Assembly: GCA_902593945.1 (NCBI GenBank)
Contig: CACJKA010000003.1
Span: forward strand, 1 to 64,000
Origin: an uncultured Candidatus Poseidoniales archaeon
Lineage (GTDB): Archaea; Thermoplasmatota; Poseidoniia; Poseidoniales; Thalassarchaeaceae
Length of the DNA: 64,000 nt
Direction: 5' to 3'
A program made the translations under genes and the position numbers. Below the pieces are notes generated by a model. It searched no databases. It saw nothing but the letters and a program-made list of their open reading frames with translations, and had not been told where the DNA came from. Shown here piece by piece: positions 35,316 to 44,516 of the stretch (position 1 is the first letter of the stretch; every line of letters starts with the position of its first letter).

Positions 35316-35594
35316 ATGCGAATGGTTGATGAACAGTTAATTCTTGCATCAGTGGGGCCTGTTCAGGCGATCTTAGATGCGCATGAAGGAGTTGTAAATG
35401 TCGTTGATACAACTGATGGAATAATCATGATATCTCTAGAAGGTGGTTGTACTGGTTGTAGTTCTACACCGATGACGGCAATGCAAATTTATTATTCTCT
35501 AATGAAGTTAGAAGGTGTTAATGATGTGGTGTTTGTCAATGGAGAATTACCTGCTTACATGAGGTCATTTATTGATGAGAAACTCGGTAAATAA
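35316..35594 (+). CDS. NifU C-terminal domain-like Fe-S scaffold protein
   Basis: A 92-residue protein resembling the NifU/Nfu domain that carries or delivers Fe-S clusters. The CxxC motif is in SLEGGCTGCSSTPMTAMQ, preceded by the usual strands VGPVQAILDAHEGVVNVVD. The C-terminal half (GVNDVVFVNGELPAYM) fits the family less closely. A small acidic protein with two cysteines could bind one cluster per dimer. AGAAGG precedes the ATG. Many Fe-S proteins are encoded in this window, including the molybdenum hydroxylase and the HdrD-like protein. Confidence 0.78.
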   Translation: MRMVDEQLILASVGPVQAILDAHEGVVNVVDTTDGIIMISLEGGCTGCSSTPMTAMQIYYSLMKLEGVNDVVFVNGELPAYMRSFIDEKLGK

Positions 35595-35597
35595 TAA

Positions 35598-35945
35598 TCA
35601 TTCATTGTTATTTTCTCTTTCTGCAGCCCTCATTTTCATTATTTGATGTGGGTTTGTTTCTCCTTGGACATCCTTCCCCTTAATATTGATCATTCCTGAG
35701 ATTGCTACGATAACTGCGATTACTGCAAACGGTCTAGAAACATTAGTAGATCCCCACAGTTCTCCTCCAAGATAATGTAAAACAAATAGCATTATTGCGG
35801 AAATAATACATAAGGCTGCAACAATCTTTTGTGTCAATATTTCTCCATTTTCGAAACGTGCCAATGTGCCTATGGCCATCCACAATATAGTCGCTACTCC
35901 ACACATAGTAATGGAAGCAGTTTCTAGAATTGAGACTAATTCCAT
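35598..35945 (-). CDS. Small three-helix membrane protein
   Basis: A 115-residue protein with three hydrophobic segments (about 9-28, 40-65 and 72-90) and a polar C-terminal tail of about 25 residues. No family is recognised and no motif stands out. It lies tail-to-tail with the NifU-like gene and diverges from the PolX gene. Confidence 0.6.
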   Translation of the reverse strand: MELVSILETASITMCGVATILWMAIGTLARFENGEILTQKIVAALCIISAIMLFVLHYLGGELWGSTNVSRPFAVIAVIVAISGMINIKGKDVQGETNPHQIMKMRAAERENNNE

Positions 35946-36037
35946 GACTACAGGATAGGGTCACCATTTGTTTATGTTGGGGAGAATCAATCCGAATAGA
36001 TGGTATCATTCAAGACCTGTGGGCCCTTCATGAAGAC

Positions 36038-37981
36038 ATGGTAAAGGTAGGGGGTTGGTCATTGCCTAATTCTCGTAGGGATGAGCCACCTTATTTTAGC
36101 AAGACCCAATTAGTCGATGTTTTGGAGCAAGTAGCAGTTTTATTGGAATTATCCGGTGCAAATGGATTCAAAGTACGTGCATACCAAAATGCTTCACGAG
36201 CGTTATCATCAATGGAAGAAGACTTATTCTCAATAATTTCTGAAGGAAGATTATTGCAAGTCAAAGGTATTGGGAAAGGAATTGGAGGTTTAATTACTGA
36301 ATCAGTATTACATGGCACTTGGGGGGATATGCAATCATTGTATGATAAAGTCCCTACAGGATTGATTGAGATTGTCGGCATTCCTGGTTTAGGTCCTAAA
36401 AAAGTGAAGGCATTATATGATTCATTAGGAATTGAATCTATTGAACAATTGAAAACAGCATGTGAACTAGATCATATTTCTTCTCTTCCCGGTTTTGGTA
36501 AGAAAAGTCAAAAGAAAATTTTTGATGGAATCGACCTTTTAAGACGCTATCAAGGAAGAACTAGAATGGATGTTGGGTTACTTTTTGGTCGTTCTCTAGA
36601 AGAAAAAATCTCTTTAATTGAGGGCGTTGAGAAAGCACAACTTGCAGGAAGTGCACGCCGGAGGCGCGAGACAATTGGTGATCTAGATATTGTCGTATCT
36701 TCATTAGCTATAAATCATCAGACAGTAATCCAAGAAATCCTAGGACTACCTGGAATAGCAGAAGTTAAGGGATATGGAGATTCTAAAATTAGCTTGATTC
36801 TAGAACAAGAGATGTTATCAAGTTCAATTGGAACTGGGGCTCTAGATGAAAGGCTCGCAGAGACTCTGATGGATAGAAATAGCGACGCTACAATTGATGC
36901 TCAGGTTAGAATCGTTACTCCAGAAACTTTCCCATTTACTCTTGCATATTTTACTGGCTCTAAGGAACACAATATTAGAATGAGGCAAGAAGCAATTAAT
37001 AGAGGGCTTAGATTAAATGAGTTTGGATTGTTTCCAGAATCTTTAGCAGGTTCATCTATTGGGATGGAGGCAGCAAAACATACACTGTTATGCTCCGATG
37101 AATCGGAAATCTACAAAAATTTAGATATGCATTGGGTCCCTCCTGAAATGAGAGAAGATATGGGAGAAATTGAAGCCGCTTCTACGTCTAAATCATTACT
37201 CCCTGAACTCATAATTCCTGAAGATATCAAAGGCGCTTTTCATAATCATACTATTTATTCTGACGGAAGTAATACTCTTGAAGAAATGGCACAGGCAGCA
37301 CAATCATTGGGTTGGCAATATCTAGGTATTGCAGATCACTCTGAAACATTGAATATAGGAGGTAGGTCCATTGGAATCTCTAGTAACTTAGTCCCAAATC
37401 AGCGTAGTGAGATAATTAAACTAAATCAAATATGGTCTGATGAAGGTGTTGATTTCAGATTATTTCATGGTTCTGAATGCGATATATTAGCAGATGGTAA
37501 GCTAGACTATTCTGATGATATTAGGAATATCTTTTCTCATGTTGTCGGAAGTATACATGCCTTGGGGAGTTGGAGAAATAGAGACGAAATTGAGAATACA
37601 GAAATGTTAATTCGGGCAATTGAAGATCCCACATTCACAATTCTAGGGCATCCTACAGGAAGAATTTTACAAGTTAGAGAAGGAATTCCTATAGATATGC
37701 ACGCTATAATTAGAAGGATGGGTGAATTGAATATGGAAGGAAACCTCAAAGCAATTGAAATTAATGCTTCTCCTTATCGTCTTGATCTAGATTGGCGTCT
37801 GTGCAAGTTTGCTAAAGAGCAGAAAGTTCCGATTTGTATTAATCCTGACGCTCATGACGTAAATGGATTGAATGATGTTTGGTATGGTGTACAAATTGCA
37901 CGTAAAGGATGGCTCGAGAGATCGGATATACTCAATACAAAGACCGGTGCAGAAATTGAATCTCTATTCAATGTTCGATAA
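36038..37981 (+). CDS. polX: Family X DNA polymerase with C-terminal PHP domain
   Basis: A 647-residue repair polymerase/nuclease of the bacterial PolX type. The N-terminal 8-kDa domain is LVDVLEQVAVLLELSGANGF with helix-hairpin-helix repeats (GIPGLGPKKVKALYDSLG and LPGFGKKSQKKIFDG). The palm has AGSARRRRETIGDLDIVVS with the metal-binding aspartates. A C-terminal PHP domain begins at AFHNHTIYSDGSNTLEEMA and includes GIADHSE and INPDAHDVNG. PHP metal ligands are retained, so 3'-5' exonuclease or AP-endonuclease activity is expected. It forms a run with the endonuclease III gene two genes downstream, suggesting a base-excision-repair set. Confidence 0.95.
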   Translation: MVKVGGWSLPNSRRDEPPYFSKTQLVDVLEQVAVLLELSGANGFKVRAYQNASRALSSMEEDLFSIISEGRLLQVKGIGKGIGGLITESVLHGTWGDMQSLYDKVPTGLIEIVGIPGLGPKKVKALYDSLGIESIEQLKTACELDHISSLPGFGKKSQKKIFDGIDLLRRYQGRTRMDVGLLFGRSLEEKISLIEGVEKAQLAGSARRRRETIGDLDIVVSSLAINHQTVIQEILGLPGIAEVKGYGDSKISLILEQEMLSSSIGTGALDERLAETLMDRNSDATIDAQVRIVTPETFPFTLAYFTGSKEHNIRMRQEAINRGLRLNEFGLFPESLAGSSIGMEAAKHTLLCSDESEIYKNLDMHWVPPEMREDMGEIEAASTSKSLLPELIIPEDIKGAFHNHTIYSDGSNTLEEMAQAAQSLGWQYLGIADHSETLNIGGRSIGISSNLVPNQRSEIIKLNQIWSDEGVDFRLFHGSECDILADGKLDYSDDIRNIFSHVVGSIHALGSWRNRDEIENTEMLIRAIEDPTFTILGHPTGRILQVREGIPIDMHAIIRRMGELNMEGNLKAIEINASPYRLDLDWRLCKFAKEQKVPICINPDAHDVNGLNDVWYGVQIARKGWLERSDILNTKTGAEIESLFNVR

Positions 37982-38220
37982 TGTTCATCATCAAGAGTCT
38001 CTTCGATTATGATATGAGTTTCACAAGGGGGTTGATTTTTTCTTTAGTATCAATAATTCCTGCCATGATATTAGGTCTCGTATCTTACATAATGTTAGGT
38101 GGTGTCACAAGTTCTCCAGAAAGTTCAGATTTCATGTTTGGCCCATGTTATGGAGTCCCATTTTCTATAATTATTCTAGCATTTATTTACGGTTTTAGAG
38201 AACAACCGGAGTTGGAATAA
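37981..38220 (+). CDS. Small two-helix membrane protein between polX and nth
   Basis: A 79-residue protein with two hydrophobic segments (about 17-41 and 54-72). It is linked to both neighbours by TAATG overlaps: the polX stop shares a base with its ATG, and its own stop shares a base with the nth ATG. An internal ATG at codon 12 could be the true start. No family recognised. The overlaps indicate an operon with the two repair genes. Confidence 0.6.
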   Translation: MFIIKSLFDYDMSFTRGLIFSLVSIIPAMILGLVSYIMLGGVTSSPESSDFMFGPCYGVPFSIIILAFIYGFREQPELE

Positions 38221-38864
38221 TGAAACGCTCTGAAAAGGCGAATAAAATTGGTAAAATTTTGGATGAATTATATCCTACTCAACCAATACCTCTTGATCAT
38301 AAAGATGCATATACATTACTGGTTGCAGTAATGTTATCTGCCCAAACTACTGACAAGAAAGTGAATGAAGTCACTCCCAATCTTTTCTCACGAGCTGATA
38401 ACCCTGAAAAAATGTCAATACTAAATGTAGATGAAATTCATGAGATAATTCGTGAGATAGGATTGGCTCCTACCAAGGCTAAGAATCTTAAGAAGATGGC
38501 TGAACAAATTTTAGAAGGCGGTGGAGAAGTAATTCCTGATTGGAATTTCCTGGAATCATTAGCAGGAGTGGGACATAAAACTGCTAGTGTAGTAATGTCA
38601 CAGGCTTTCGGAATTCCTGCATTTGCAGTCGATACTCATATTCATCGATTAGCTTATCGATGGGGGCTTTCGAATGGAAAAAATGTTCAAACTACTGAGA
38701 AAGATTTGAAGAAAATATTTCCTGAAGATACTTGGATTAGAAGACATTTACAGATTATCTTTTTTGGTAGAGAATACTGCCCCGCTAGAAATCATGATTT
38801 AAGTGAATGCCAGATTTGTAGTTGGGCATCTACAAAAAAGATGATTAAAGAGAGCAAAAGCTAG
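38220..38864 (+). CDS. nth: Endonuclease III (HhH-GPD DNA glycosylase) with incomplete Fe-S motif
   Basis: A 214-residue glycosylase/AP lyase for oxidised pyrimidines. Seen are LLVAVMLSAQTTDKKVNEV, the helix-hairpin-helix LAGVGHKTASVVMSQAFG with the catalytic Lys, and the catalytic Asp in FAVDTHIHRLAYRWG. The C-terminal cluster region reads YCPARNHDLSECQICSW. It contains three cysteines, spaced C-x9-C-x2-C, instead of the usual four in C-x6-C-x2-C-x5-C. The [4Fe-4S] cluster may therefore be absent or differently ligated. The gene is translationally coupled to the small membrane protein and overlaps the next convergent gene by 4 bp. Confidence 0.94.
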   Translation: MKRSEKANKIGKILDELYPTQPIPLDHKDAYTLLVAVMLSAQTTDKKVNEVTPNLFSRADNPEKMSILNVDEIHEIIREIGLAPTKAKNLKKMAEQILEGGGEVIPDWNFLESLAGVGHKTASVVMSQAFGIPAFAVDTHIHRLAYRWGLSNGKNVQTTEKDLKKIFPEDTWIRRHLQIIFFGREYCPARNHDLSECQICSWASTKKMIKESKS

Positions 38865-39136
38865 TTTCTATTTCTAATTAATATCCCTCCAATGGCTAGA
38901 AAAACGGTTCCAGCTAATAGAGACGGTAATCTTAAGCTAGAAACAGAATCACTTAAATTTCTGCCATTTTGACATTCTCCCTCATCTAAACCTGTAATTT
39001 GCCCAATTGTTCCGATATCTGTGTCACATTCATTTTGTATCCTTTCATCAATATATCCTACTAACAAAATTGTGATCAAGAATGATATTAATCCAATAAC
39101 TCCCAAAACTATAGAAAATAGCCCTAGTTTATTCAT
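38861..39136 (-). CDS. Small two-helix membrane protein
   Basis: A 91-residue protein with hydrophobic segments at about 4-30 and 69-88. Between them is a polar loop with two cysteines (NECDTDIGTIG and DEGECQNGR) that could form a disulfide outside the cell. The C terminus ends in RNRN. No family recognised. It overlaps nth by 4 bp tail-to-tail and diverges from the peroxiredoxin gene. Confidence 0.55.
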   Translation of the reverse strand: MNKLGLFSIVLGVIGLISFLITILLVGYIDERIQNECDTDIGTIGQITGLDEGECQNGRNLSDSVSSLRLPSLLAGTVFLAIGGILIRNRN

Positions 39137-39163
39137 GAATCATAGCAACATGTACTTGTTATT

Positions 39164-39188
39164 GAATGCTGCTAGTATACGAGCATTC
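39164..39188. promoter_or_regulatory. Inverted repeat in the promoter region of the thiol peroxidase gene
   Basis: GAATGCT (39164-39170) and AGCATTC (39182-39188) form a perfect 7-bp dyad, with half-sites 18 bp apart, 27 bp before the peroxiredoxin start. The region is shared with a divergent small-membrane-protein gene. It may bind a dimeric regulator, perhaps a redox one given the gene; that is inference. Confidence 0.35.
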
Positions 39189-39214
39189 ATCATCTAATTA
39201 CTTCTGCGAGTATT

Positions 39215-39700
39215 ATGAGTAATGAACCTGTAACGCTAGAAGTGGGTCAAAAAGCACCTGATTTTACTGCTCAAATAACTAATGGAGATAAAATTAAACT
39301 TTCTGATGTATTATCATCTAATCAGAAAGTAATACTTTATTTCTATCCAAAAGATAGTACTCCTGGGTGCACGGTACAGGCTTGTGATTTTAGAGATAAT
39401 TTTTCACGACTTAAGAATGCTGGATACAAAGTAATTGGCGTCTCTAAGGACTCTTCTAGTTCTCATCAGAAATTTATAGATAAACATGAATTACCGTTTG
39501 ACTTGATTGTAGATTCAGAAATTGAGCTTCATCAATTATATGGTGTTTGGAGAGAAAAAATGAATTATGGTAAAACGTATATGGGAGTATCTAGGTCAAC
39601 GTTTGTAATAGACACAAATGGAACTTTAGTCTCTGTAGGCTATAACGTAAGAGCAAGCGGCCACGTAGATAGATTAGTGAAGGAACTAGGCTTAGAGTGA
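39215..39700 (+). CDS. bcp: Thiol peroxidase, BCP/PrxQ-type peroxiredoxin
   Basis: A 161-residue peroxiredoxin that reduces peroxides using thioredoxin or glutaredoxin. The peroxidatic cysteine is in YFYPKDSTPGCTVQAC and the resolving cysteine is five residues later in the same helix, as in PrxQ/BCP. The N-terminal APDFTAQITNG and the Arg-containing segment MGVSRSTFVID are typical. It is the first of two plus-strand genes, 5 bp before the flavin reductase-like gene. Thioredoxin reductase and glutaredoxin encoded elsewhere in the window could serve as reductants. Confidence 0.94.
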   Translation: MSNEPVTLEVGQKAPDFTAQITNGDKIKLSDVLSSNQKVILYFYPKDSTPGCTVQACDFRDNFSRLKNAGYKVIGVSKDSSSSHQKFIDKHELPFDLIVDSEIELHQLYGVWREKMNYGKTYMGVSRSTFVIDTNGTLVSVGYNVRASGHVDRLVKELGLE

Positions 39701-39705
39701 TTTAG

Positions 39706-40557
39706 ATGGATATTTCCCAAAGAAGAGAGATAGTTTCTCGTTTTCTTCGAAGATGTGTTACATATGCTGATGCATCAATTGAAAGGAAAAAATCAAGAGG
39801 CGAAGATCCCTCAGAAATTTCTAACTGGGAGAATTATAGGCAATTTACCTCATTTTCTGCATCTGAAGTAGAATCTGGGGAATTGGATACATGGCTAGAA
39901 GATGGAGATTATCAAGCAGAACCTAATGGATTTCCTACTCTGTCAGGAAATAGAAGATGCCTTAGTTTAGCAGAGATGTCTCATGAAGAAAGAAGAAACT
40001 GGTTAGCATCTCTACTAATGCCAAGGCCAGTTTCATTAGTTGCTACAACGAGCCCCAAAGGCATTCATAACCTCGCTCCAATGTCATCAATAGGAGTAGT
40101 TTCTAATTCCCCTCCGATGGTTACAATTAGTCTTTCCAAGAATCGGGAAGGCAAAGAAAGAGATACTTTAGTGAATCTTAGGGAGAAAGGAATTGGTTCT
40201 TCATGCATGATTTTCATCCTACCTGCTACTCTCGAATCCGTAAAAAATGTTCAATTAACTTCTACAAAGACTCCAATTGATAAATCTGAATGGGATTTAA
40301 TTGATGAAGATATGATTATTGAAAATGATTTGTCAATTTTGCCGTCAGCTATGATTGCTATGCGCTGCAAATTAATGGAAATACATCCCTTACCTGGAGA
40401 TGCTTCAGCATCTTTAGCGATATTACAAGTTGAGTCAATTATAACTCCTGATAATTTTTTACCATCAAACGATACACAAAAACTAATGCAAATTGATTTC
40501 AATAAACTAGGCCCTAGTTCTAGTAAGGGTGATTGGAACTTTGAAGTAAACTATTAG
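39706..40557 (+). CDS. Flavin reductase-like (DIM6/NTAB) FMN-binding protein
   Basis: A 283-residue protein. The core from about residue 105 matches the flavin reductase-like split-barrel fold: LLMPRPVSLVATTSPKGIHN, APMSSIGVVSNSPPMVTISL and REGKERDTLVNLREKG. The first 100 residues are polar and helical, with no family I recognise. It probably binds FMN and may act as a flavoprotein oxidoreductase; the substrate is unknown. It is 5 bp downstream of the thiol peroxidase, which suggests a role in redox stress. Confidence 0.82.
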   Translation: MDISQRREIVSRFLRRCVTYADASIERKKSRGEDPSEISNWENYRQFTSFSASEVESGELDTWLEDGDYQAEPNGFPTLSGNRRCLSLAEMSHEERRNWLASLLMPRPVSLVATTSPKGIHNLAPMSSIGVVSNSPPMVTISLSKNREGKERDTLVNLREKGIGSSCMIFILPATLESVKNVQLTSTKTPIDKSEWDLIDEDMIIENDLSILPSAMIAMRCKLMEIHPLPGDASASLAILQVESIITPDNFLPSNDTQKLMQIDFNKLGPSSSKGDWNFEVNY

Positions 40558-40566
40558 TGCTAATTT

Positions 40567-41040
40567 TCACGGTTCGTGCTCCAAAACTTTCATCCCTAAT
40601 CTATGTTTTTTTGTGTCTACTCTCATCCCCACACCTGGGATCATCAATAATGAATCGTTTTCATTTAGAGAAAAAACAGGTATGTTATTTATTTCCCCTA
40701 AGCTCTCTACTCTTCTTTTACACACTTCTTTCTGACTGGGCATATGGGATAATGAAGTCAAATCTACCAAAACCATGCTCCCTTCTACTATCTCATTTTC
40801 TATTCCATCCAGCCGTACTCTTTGATATTTATCTGGTTTTAGATAAACTACATTTTTCTGAGCCTGAGGGATCAGTCTTTCAGTTCTTTCAGACCATAAA
40901 GGGTCGCCTAGATCATGAAAATCAGCTCTAGAACTCGATCTAGGTCCCGGGTTTGCTGAAGATTGATTTTTTGTTCTAGTATCATTTACTACATTCTTCT
41001 TAGGATCCGGTAAACCGAGTAGTTTGAACAGGTTAACCAT
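40567..41040 (-). CDS. sepF: SepF-like cell division protein
   Basis: A 157-residue protein resembling archaeal SepF, which anchors FtsZ to the membrane. The first residues, MVNLFKLLGL, can form the amphipathic membrane-targeting helix typical of SepF. A disordered basic/polar linker follows. The core from about residue 65 has VVYLKPDKYQRVRLDGIE, EIVEGSMVLVDLTSLS, and the closing strand LLMIPGVGMRVDTKKHRLG. It is 8 bp downstream of the PKD-protein gene. The match is by pattern and not by a search; an unrelated DUF552-like protein is the alternative. Confidence 0.75.
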   Translation of the reverse strand: MVNLFKLLGLPDPKKNVVNDTRTKNQSSANPGPRSSSRADFHDLGDPLWSERTERLIPQAQKNVVYLKPDKYQRVRLDGIENEIVEGSMVLVDLTSLSHMPSQKEVCKRRVESLGEINNIPVFSLNENDSLLMIPGVGMRVDTKKHRLGMKVLEHEP

Positions 41041-41048
41041 GACCTATC

Positions 41049-44000
41049 CTATTCCTCTTCACCAATTAGTTCTTCTATCTCCGAGGCAGTTAAAACCTCA
41101 TTTATAGCAAGTTTTTTGTCTTCCAAGTCTATATTTTCTACATTATTATCTGATATTTCCTCAATATTTGTATCTAAAACTAAGTCCTTATCTAACTCAT
41201 CAATTTTAGTCTCAGGCTTATTTTGTTCCTTTTTGATTCTTTTTTTACTGATTTTTTGTTTTTTATTATCATCACTAAATGGGTCATATTCTGGGTCATC
41301 AAATGCATCATCAATTGTCCCCTTGGAAGGCATCTTAAATTCATCATGTTCAATTTTATTCCTCTTCTTCATTATAGCTGGTATTGCGGCGAGAGATAAA
41401 ATCAGAACTGCAAGTATTAGAATTCCTATTGGGCTCATTATGAAAGCAGTAATTGAAAATGGTTTTTCTTTAACCTGTATAGTAATTCGCATAGAATCAG
41501 TAGAATCTCCATCATCCACAGTTAGCTGTACAACAATACTACCGGCGTCATTAAATTCCCACTCTACTATTTTTCCTAATATATCTTGATCATTAGTTTT
41601 ATCTCCATCGCCATTACTATCTTTTGAAATATCCATATCCCATGAATAGATCATATTTTCCATATCATTTACTGAGTCAGTGGTCCCATTTCCTGTCAAT
41701 ATAACTACGTCTCCAGAAGTTGGATTATATTCGCTAGTAGTCATTCCTGGGTTTGGTTTTACATTTCTGACATCAATATTTATCTCTGCACTTGCCACCG
41801 CTCCGTCATTATCTGTAACATGAAACATTATTTTCTCAGGTGCTGTGTTAGAATCAGACCATGAATATATTAAATTAAATGATTCAATATCACAATCGTC
41901 AATTTCTGATCCTTGATTATCTGAATTTACTAACGGATCTAAATCGTAACAGGGGACTAATGTTTGCAAATCATTTAGTGTATCATCTGCTATTATAGAC
42001 ATCTCTATATTTTGATCTTCAGCAACTGGGAGAGGCTGGGAAAATGGCCTTATGGTTGGCTCTACATTATTTACTCTAAATGGCACTGTCATTAAATCTG
42101 TACTTTCATCATCATTATCGAACACTTGGAATGTGGCTATATGCTGGCCATCAGTTTCGTATATCACCTCAATTTGACTTATTGCAGTATCTTGTTGTAT
42201 AATCTCTAAATCAGGTTTTTCTTCAGCATCCGGTGTCCAAACATGCCTCAATGAAGCCATGTCGTTTTCTGAATCTTCGGCCCAACCCCTAATTGTAAGT
42301 TGATCTCCTTCATTTACGGTATAAAGTCCAAATGAGTTTGGAATGAGTCTGTTACTTTCGAATTTTACTTCCCATTCTGGATTGTAAGGTGCAATATTGG
42401 TAACCTCTATAGTATATTCTTCTGTTATTGTCGCTCCATCATCATCAGTAGCATCAACTTGGATTGTATATGGCCCTTCTTGATCTAAAGTCACTGTACA
42501 TTTTATGCCTAATGTTGTGCCCTGTTCACAAGGAGCATTCCAAACGATGTCTACTGGGGCATTTGGTGTTTGTGTGTCTAAATCAATTCGATCTGTAATC
42601 TCAAATGTTATCGGGGAAAGAACTGGTATGGTTTCAGATTCTGCTTCTAGAATGATTTCAGGATTTCTATTTAACACGATAATATCGCTACTAACTGAAT
42701 GAAAATCGCTCTCCCCATCAGTAACTACCATGTTAACAGTGAAAACACCATCATCATTCCAAGTGTATTCGTAAATACAATCTTCTTCTTCTGATGAAAC
42801 AATATCTCCTTCTAAACTCTCTAAAGAAAATGTGCAGTAGAAATTCCCTCCATCTGGATCATAAGAGTTTGTTCCACTAATTAATACCTCATTGAGAGTA
42901 AATATTTCTTCTGCCATTGATAATAGAGCGACTGGAACCGATCCTATGAAAAGTATGAACTCTCCATCATTGTTTGTTAAATCTCCATCATCAATATCGA
43001 TATTAAATGAGGTTAGAGTATCGCCAAATGGTTGATTTGAAGGTACTGTCCAAGAAACCTCAACTCTTGCTTCTTCAAGACTTGAAAGTGCAGGGATATT
43101 AGCATTCGTGGAGGTTCCATCAGGGCCTTCGATTTGGAGGATAGTTGGTGGAGATAATCTTAGTCCCCTATTAATTACAGGGATACTAAAAGTGATTGAA
43201 TCATCTCTTATGGCATTAAAACCAACATTTTCATCTAAAGTTAGTGTTAGATTTTCTCGAGTTCTTTCTACAGAAACTCCATCTTGATTCACGTATAAAT
43301 CAATTTCATAGACATTTGGATCTATTGTTACAGTACTTGCACCAGTATGTGGATTAGCGGAATTAATCCATGCTAAGATTCCATGACTGCCTAGATCATC
43401 ACCCGAGTCCGAATTATCCGCAGATATTCCTGTGTTGAAAGTAACATGAGCGCTACCATTTGATGCAGTAGTAATTGTCTGAATATCTCCTTCAATCTCG
43501 TATCTGAATTGTAACTGTTCATTTGCTAAAGGATTACCATTATTGTTACTAACATTAACCCAGGCGGATATTTCCATGTCAATTGGAGATAAAGGGAATT
43601 CAACATCAATACTGATGACCTTTTGCCTACTTGTTGCTTGATAAGAAGAAAGTGAATGAACAGCTGTGAATCCTAAGCTTTCAATTGTCTCCATTTTGAC
43701 ATCGCCCCTTACTGCAGGACAGAACCATTTGTATCCTGTATCTTCTCCGTCTGCATTTGTACTAGAGATATTGTAAGAAGTTGCACAACTAGCATAACTA
43801 ACTCCCGAAAATCCTTGGCTTACTACTTCATAGTTCGCTGTTCGCTGTGAGACCGTATCTTCAGGAATGTCCACATAATCACTAGAACCATCATAAGTCG
43901 TGGTTGCAGTATAGTCTTGACTCCATGATTCTCCTACAGATAGTGGAAAATCATATCCTTCTAATGGAGGCGAATAACTTTGATCAACTTCTAAAGTCCC

Positions 44001-44516
44001 CACTGAAATGTCAACACACCACCAAAGGAAATCTCTACAGAAATTAATATCTATTGTCGCTTCTTGAGAAACAGTTGCTAAATCTGAAGCTCTAATTATT
44101 GAAATGGTATCCATGTTCACTTCTAAGTCTCCGGGTTGTCCATCTAGATTGATATTATTTGCTTCATAATAACCTTGAGACTCTACTTTGTAAACCAAGC
44201 TGGAACTATTGTCAACTGTTGTGACATAAATATCAGTCACAGTGCTTTCAAGAGTTCCAGTCAATGTTTGTAAGTCTGTATTTACACCCGAATCTACAAT
44301 AAAATCTACCATATCTAGGTATCCATTATAGTTCCATCTATCATTAATCTTCCATGCAGGAATATCTATTAAATTATTATTCTTTGATATTGATTCAATT
44401 TTCATATCATTGTTTTCATCTAATTCTAAATTCTTTTCCGGTACGTAAATACCTGAAAATATGGAAAATAGTAGTAAAAATACCAACGAATAAGTCACTG
44501 TATCCCGAGAGCGCAT
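41049..44516 (-). CDS. Large PKD-type surface protein with membrane anchor and charged cytoplasmic tail
   Basis: A 1155-residue exported protein. The signal peptide is YSLVFLLLFSIFSGIYV. A beta-rich N-terminal region begins IPAWKINDRWNYNG, like the lipoprotein encoded at 31198-32160. From about residue 500, four or more PKD/Ig-like repeats carry motifs such as GTNSYDPDGG, YTIQVDATDDDGAT, HVTDNDGAVASAEI and SIVVQLTVDDGDST. A membrane helix (SPIGILILAVLILSLAAIPA) and a Lys/Glu-rich tail of about 100 residues end the protein. Such proteins form the archaeal cell surface or bind partners. The ATG lies in a perfect hairpin; a GTG six codons later is an alternative start. Confidence 0.88.
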   Translation of the reverse strand: MRSRDTVTYSLVFLLLFSIFSGIYVPEKNLELDENNDMKIESISKNNNLIDIPAWKINDRWNYNGYLDMVDFIVDSGVNTDLQTLTGTLESTVTDIYVTTVDNSSSLVYKVESQGYYEANNINLDGQPGDLEVNMDTISIIRASDLATVSQEATIDINFCRDFLWWCVDISVGTLEVDQSYSPPLEGYDFPLSVGESWSQDYTATTTYDGSSDYVDIPEDTVSQRTANYEVVSQGFSGVSYASCATSYNISSTNADGEDTGYKWFCPAVRGDVKMETIESLGFTAVHSLSSYQATSRQKVISIDVEFPLSPIDMEISAWVNVSNNNGNPLANEQLQFRYEIEGDIQTITTASNGSAHVTFNTGISADNSDSGDDLGSHGILAWINSANPHTGASTVTIDPNVYEIDLYVNQDGVSVERTRENLTLTLDENVGFNAIRDDSITFSIPVINRGLRLSPPTILQIEGPDGTSTNANIPALSSLEEARVEVSWTVPSNQPFGDTLTSFNIDIDDGDLTNNDGEFILFIGSVPVALLSMAEEIFTLNEVLISGTNSYDPDGGNFYCTFSLESLEGDIVSSEEEDCIYEYTWNDDGVFTVNMVVTDGESDFHSVSSDIIVLNRNPEIILEAESETIPVLSPITFEITDRIDLDTQTPNAPVDIVWNAPCEQGTTLGIKCTVTLDQEGPYTIQVDATDDDGATITEEYTIEVTNIAPYNPEWEVKFESNRLIPNSFGLYTVNEGDQLTIRGWAEDSENDMASLRHVWTPDAEEKPDLEIIQQDTAISQIEVIYETDGQHIATFQVFDNDDESTDLMTVPFRVNNVEPTIRPFSQPLPVAEDQNIEMSIIADDTLNDLQTLVPCYDLDPLVNSDNQGSEIDDCDIESFNLIYSWSDSNTAPEKIMFHVTDNDGAVASAEINIDVRNVKPNPGMTTSEYNPTSGDVVILTGNGTTDSVNDMENMIYSWDMDISKDSNGDGDKTNDQDILGKIVEWEFNDAGSIVVQLTVDDGDSTDSMRITIQVKEKPFSITAFIMSPIGILILAVLILSLAAIPAIMKKRNKIEHDEFKMPSKGTIDDAFDDPEYDPFSDDNKKQKISKKRIKKEQNKPETKIDELDKDLVLDTNIEEISDNNVENIDLEDKKLAINEVLTASEIEELIGEEE

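Noticed and set aside
40557..40931. Plus-strand frame starting at the end of the flavin reductase gene
   Set aside because: It covers the SepF-like gene in antisense, and its hydrophobic low-complexity product has no recognisable feature.
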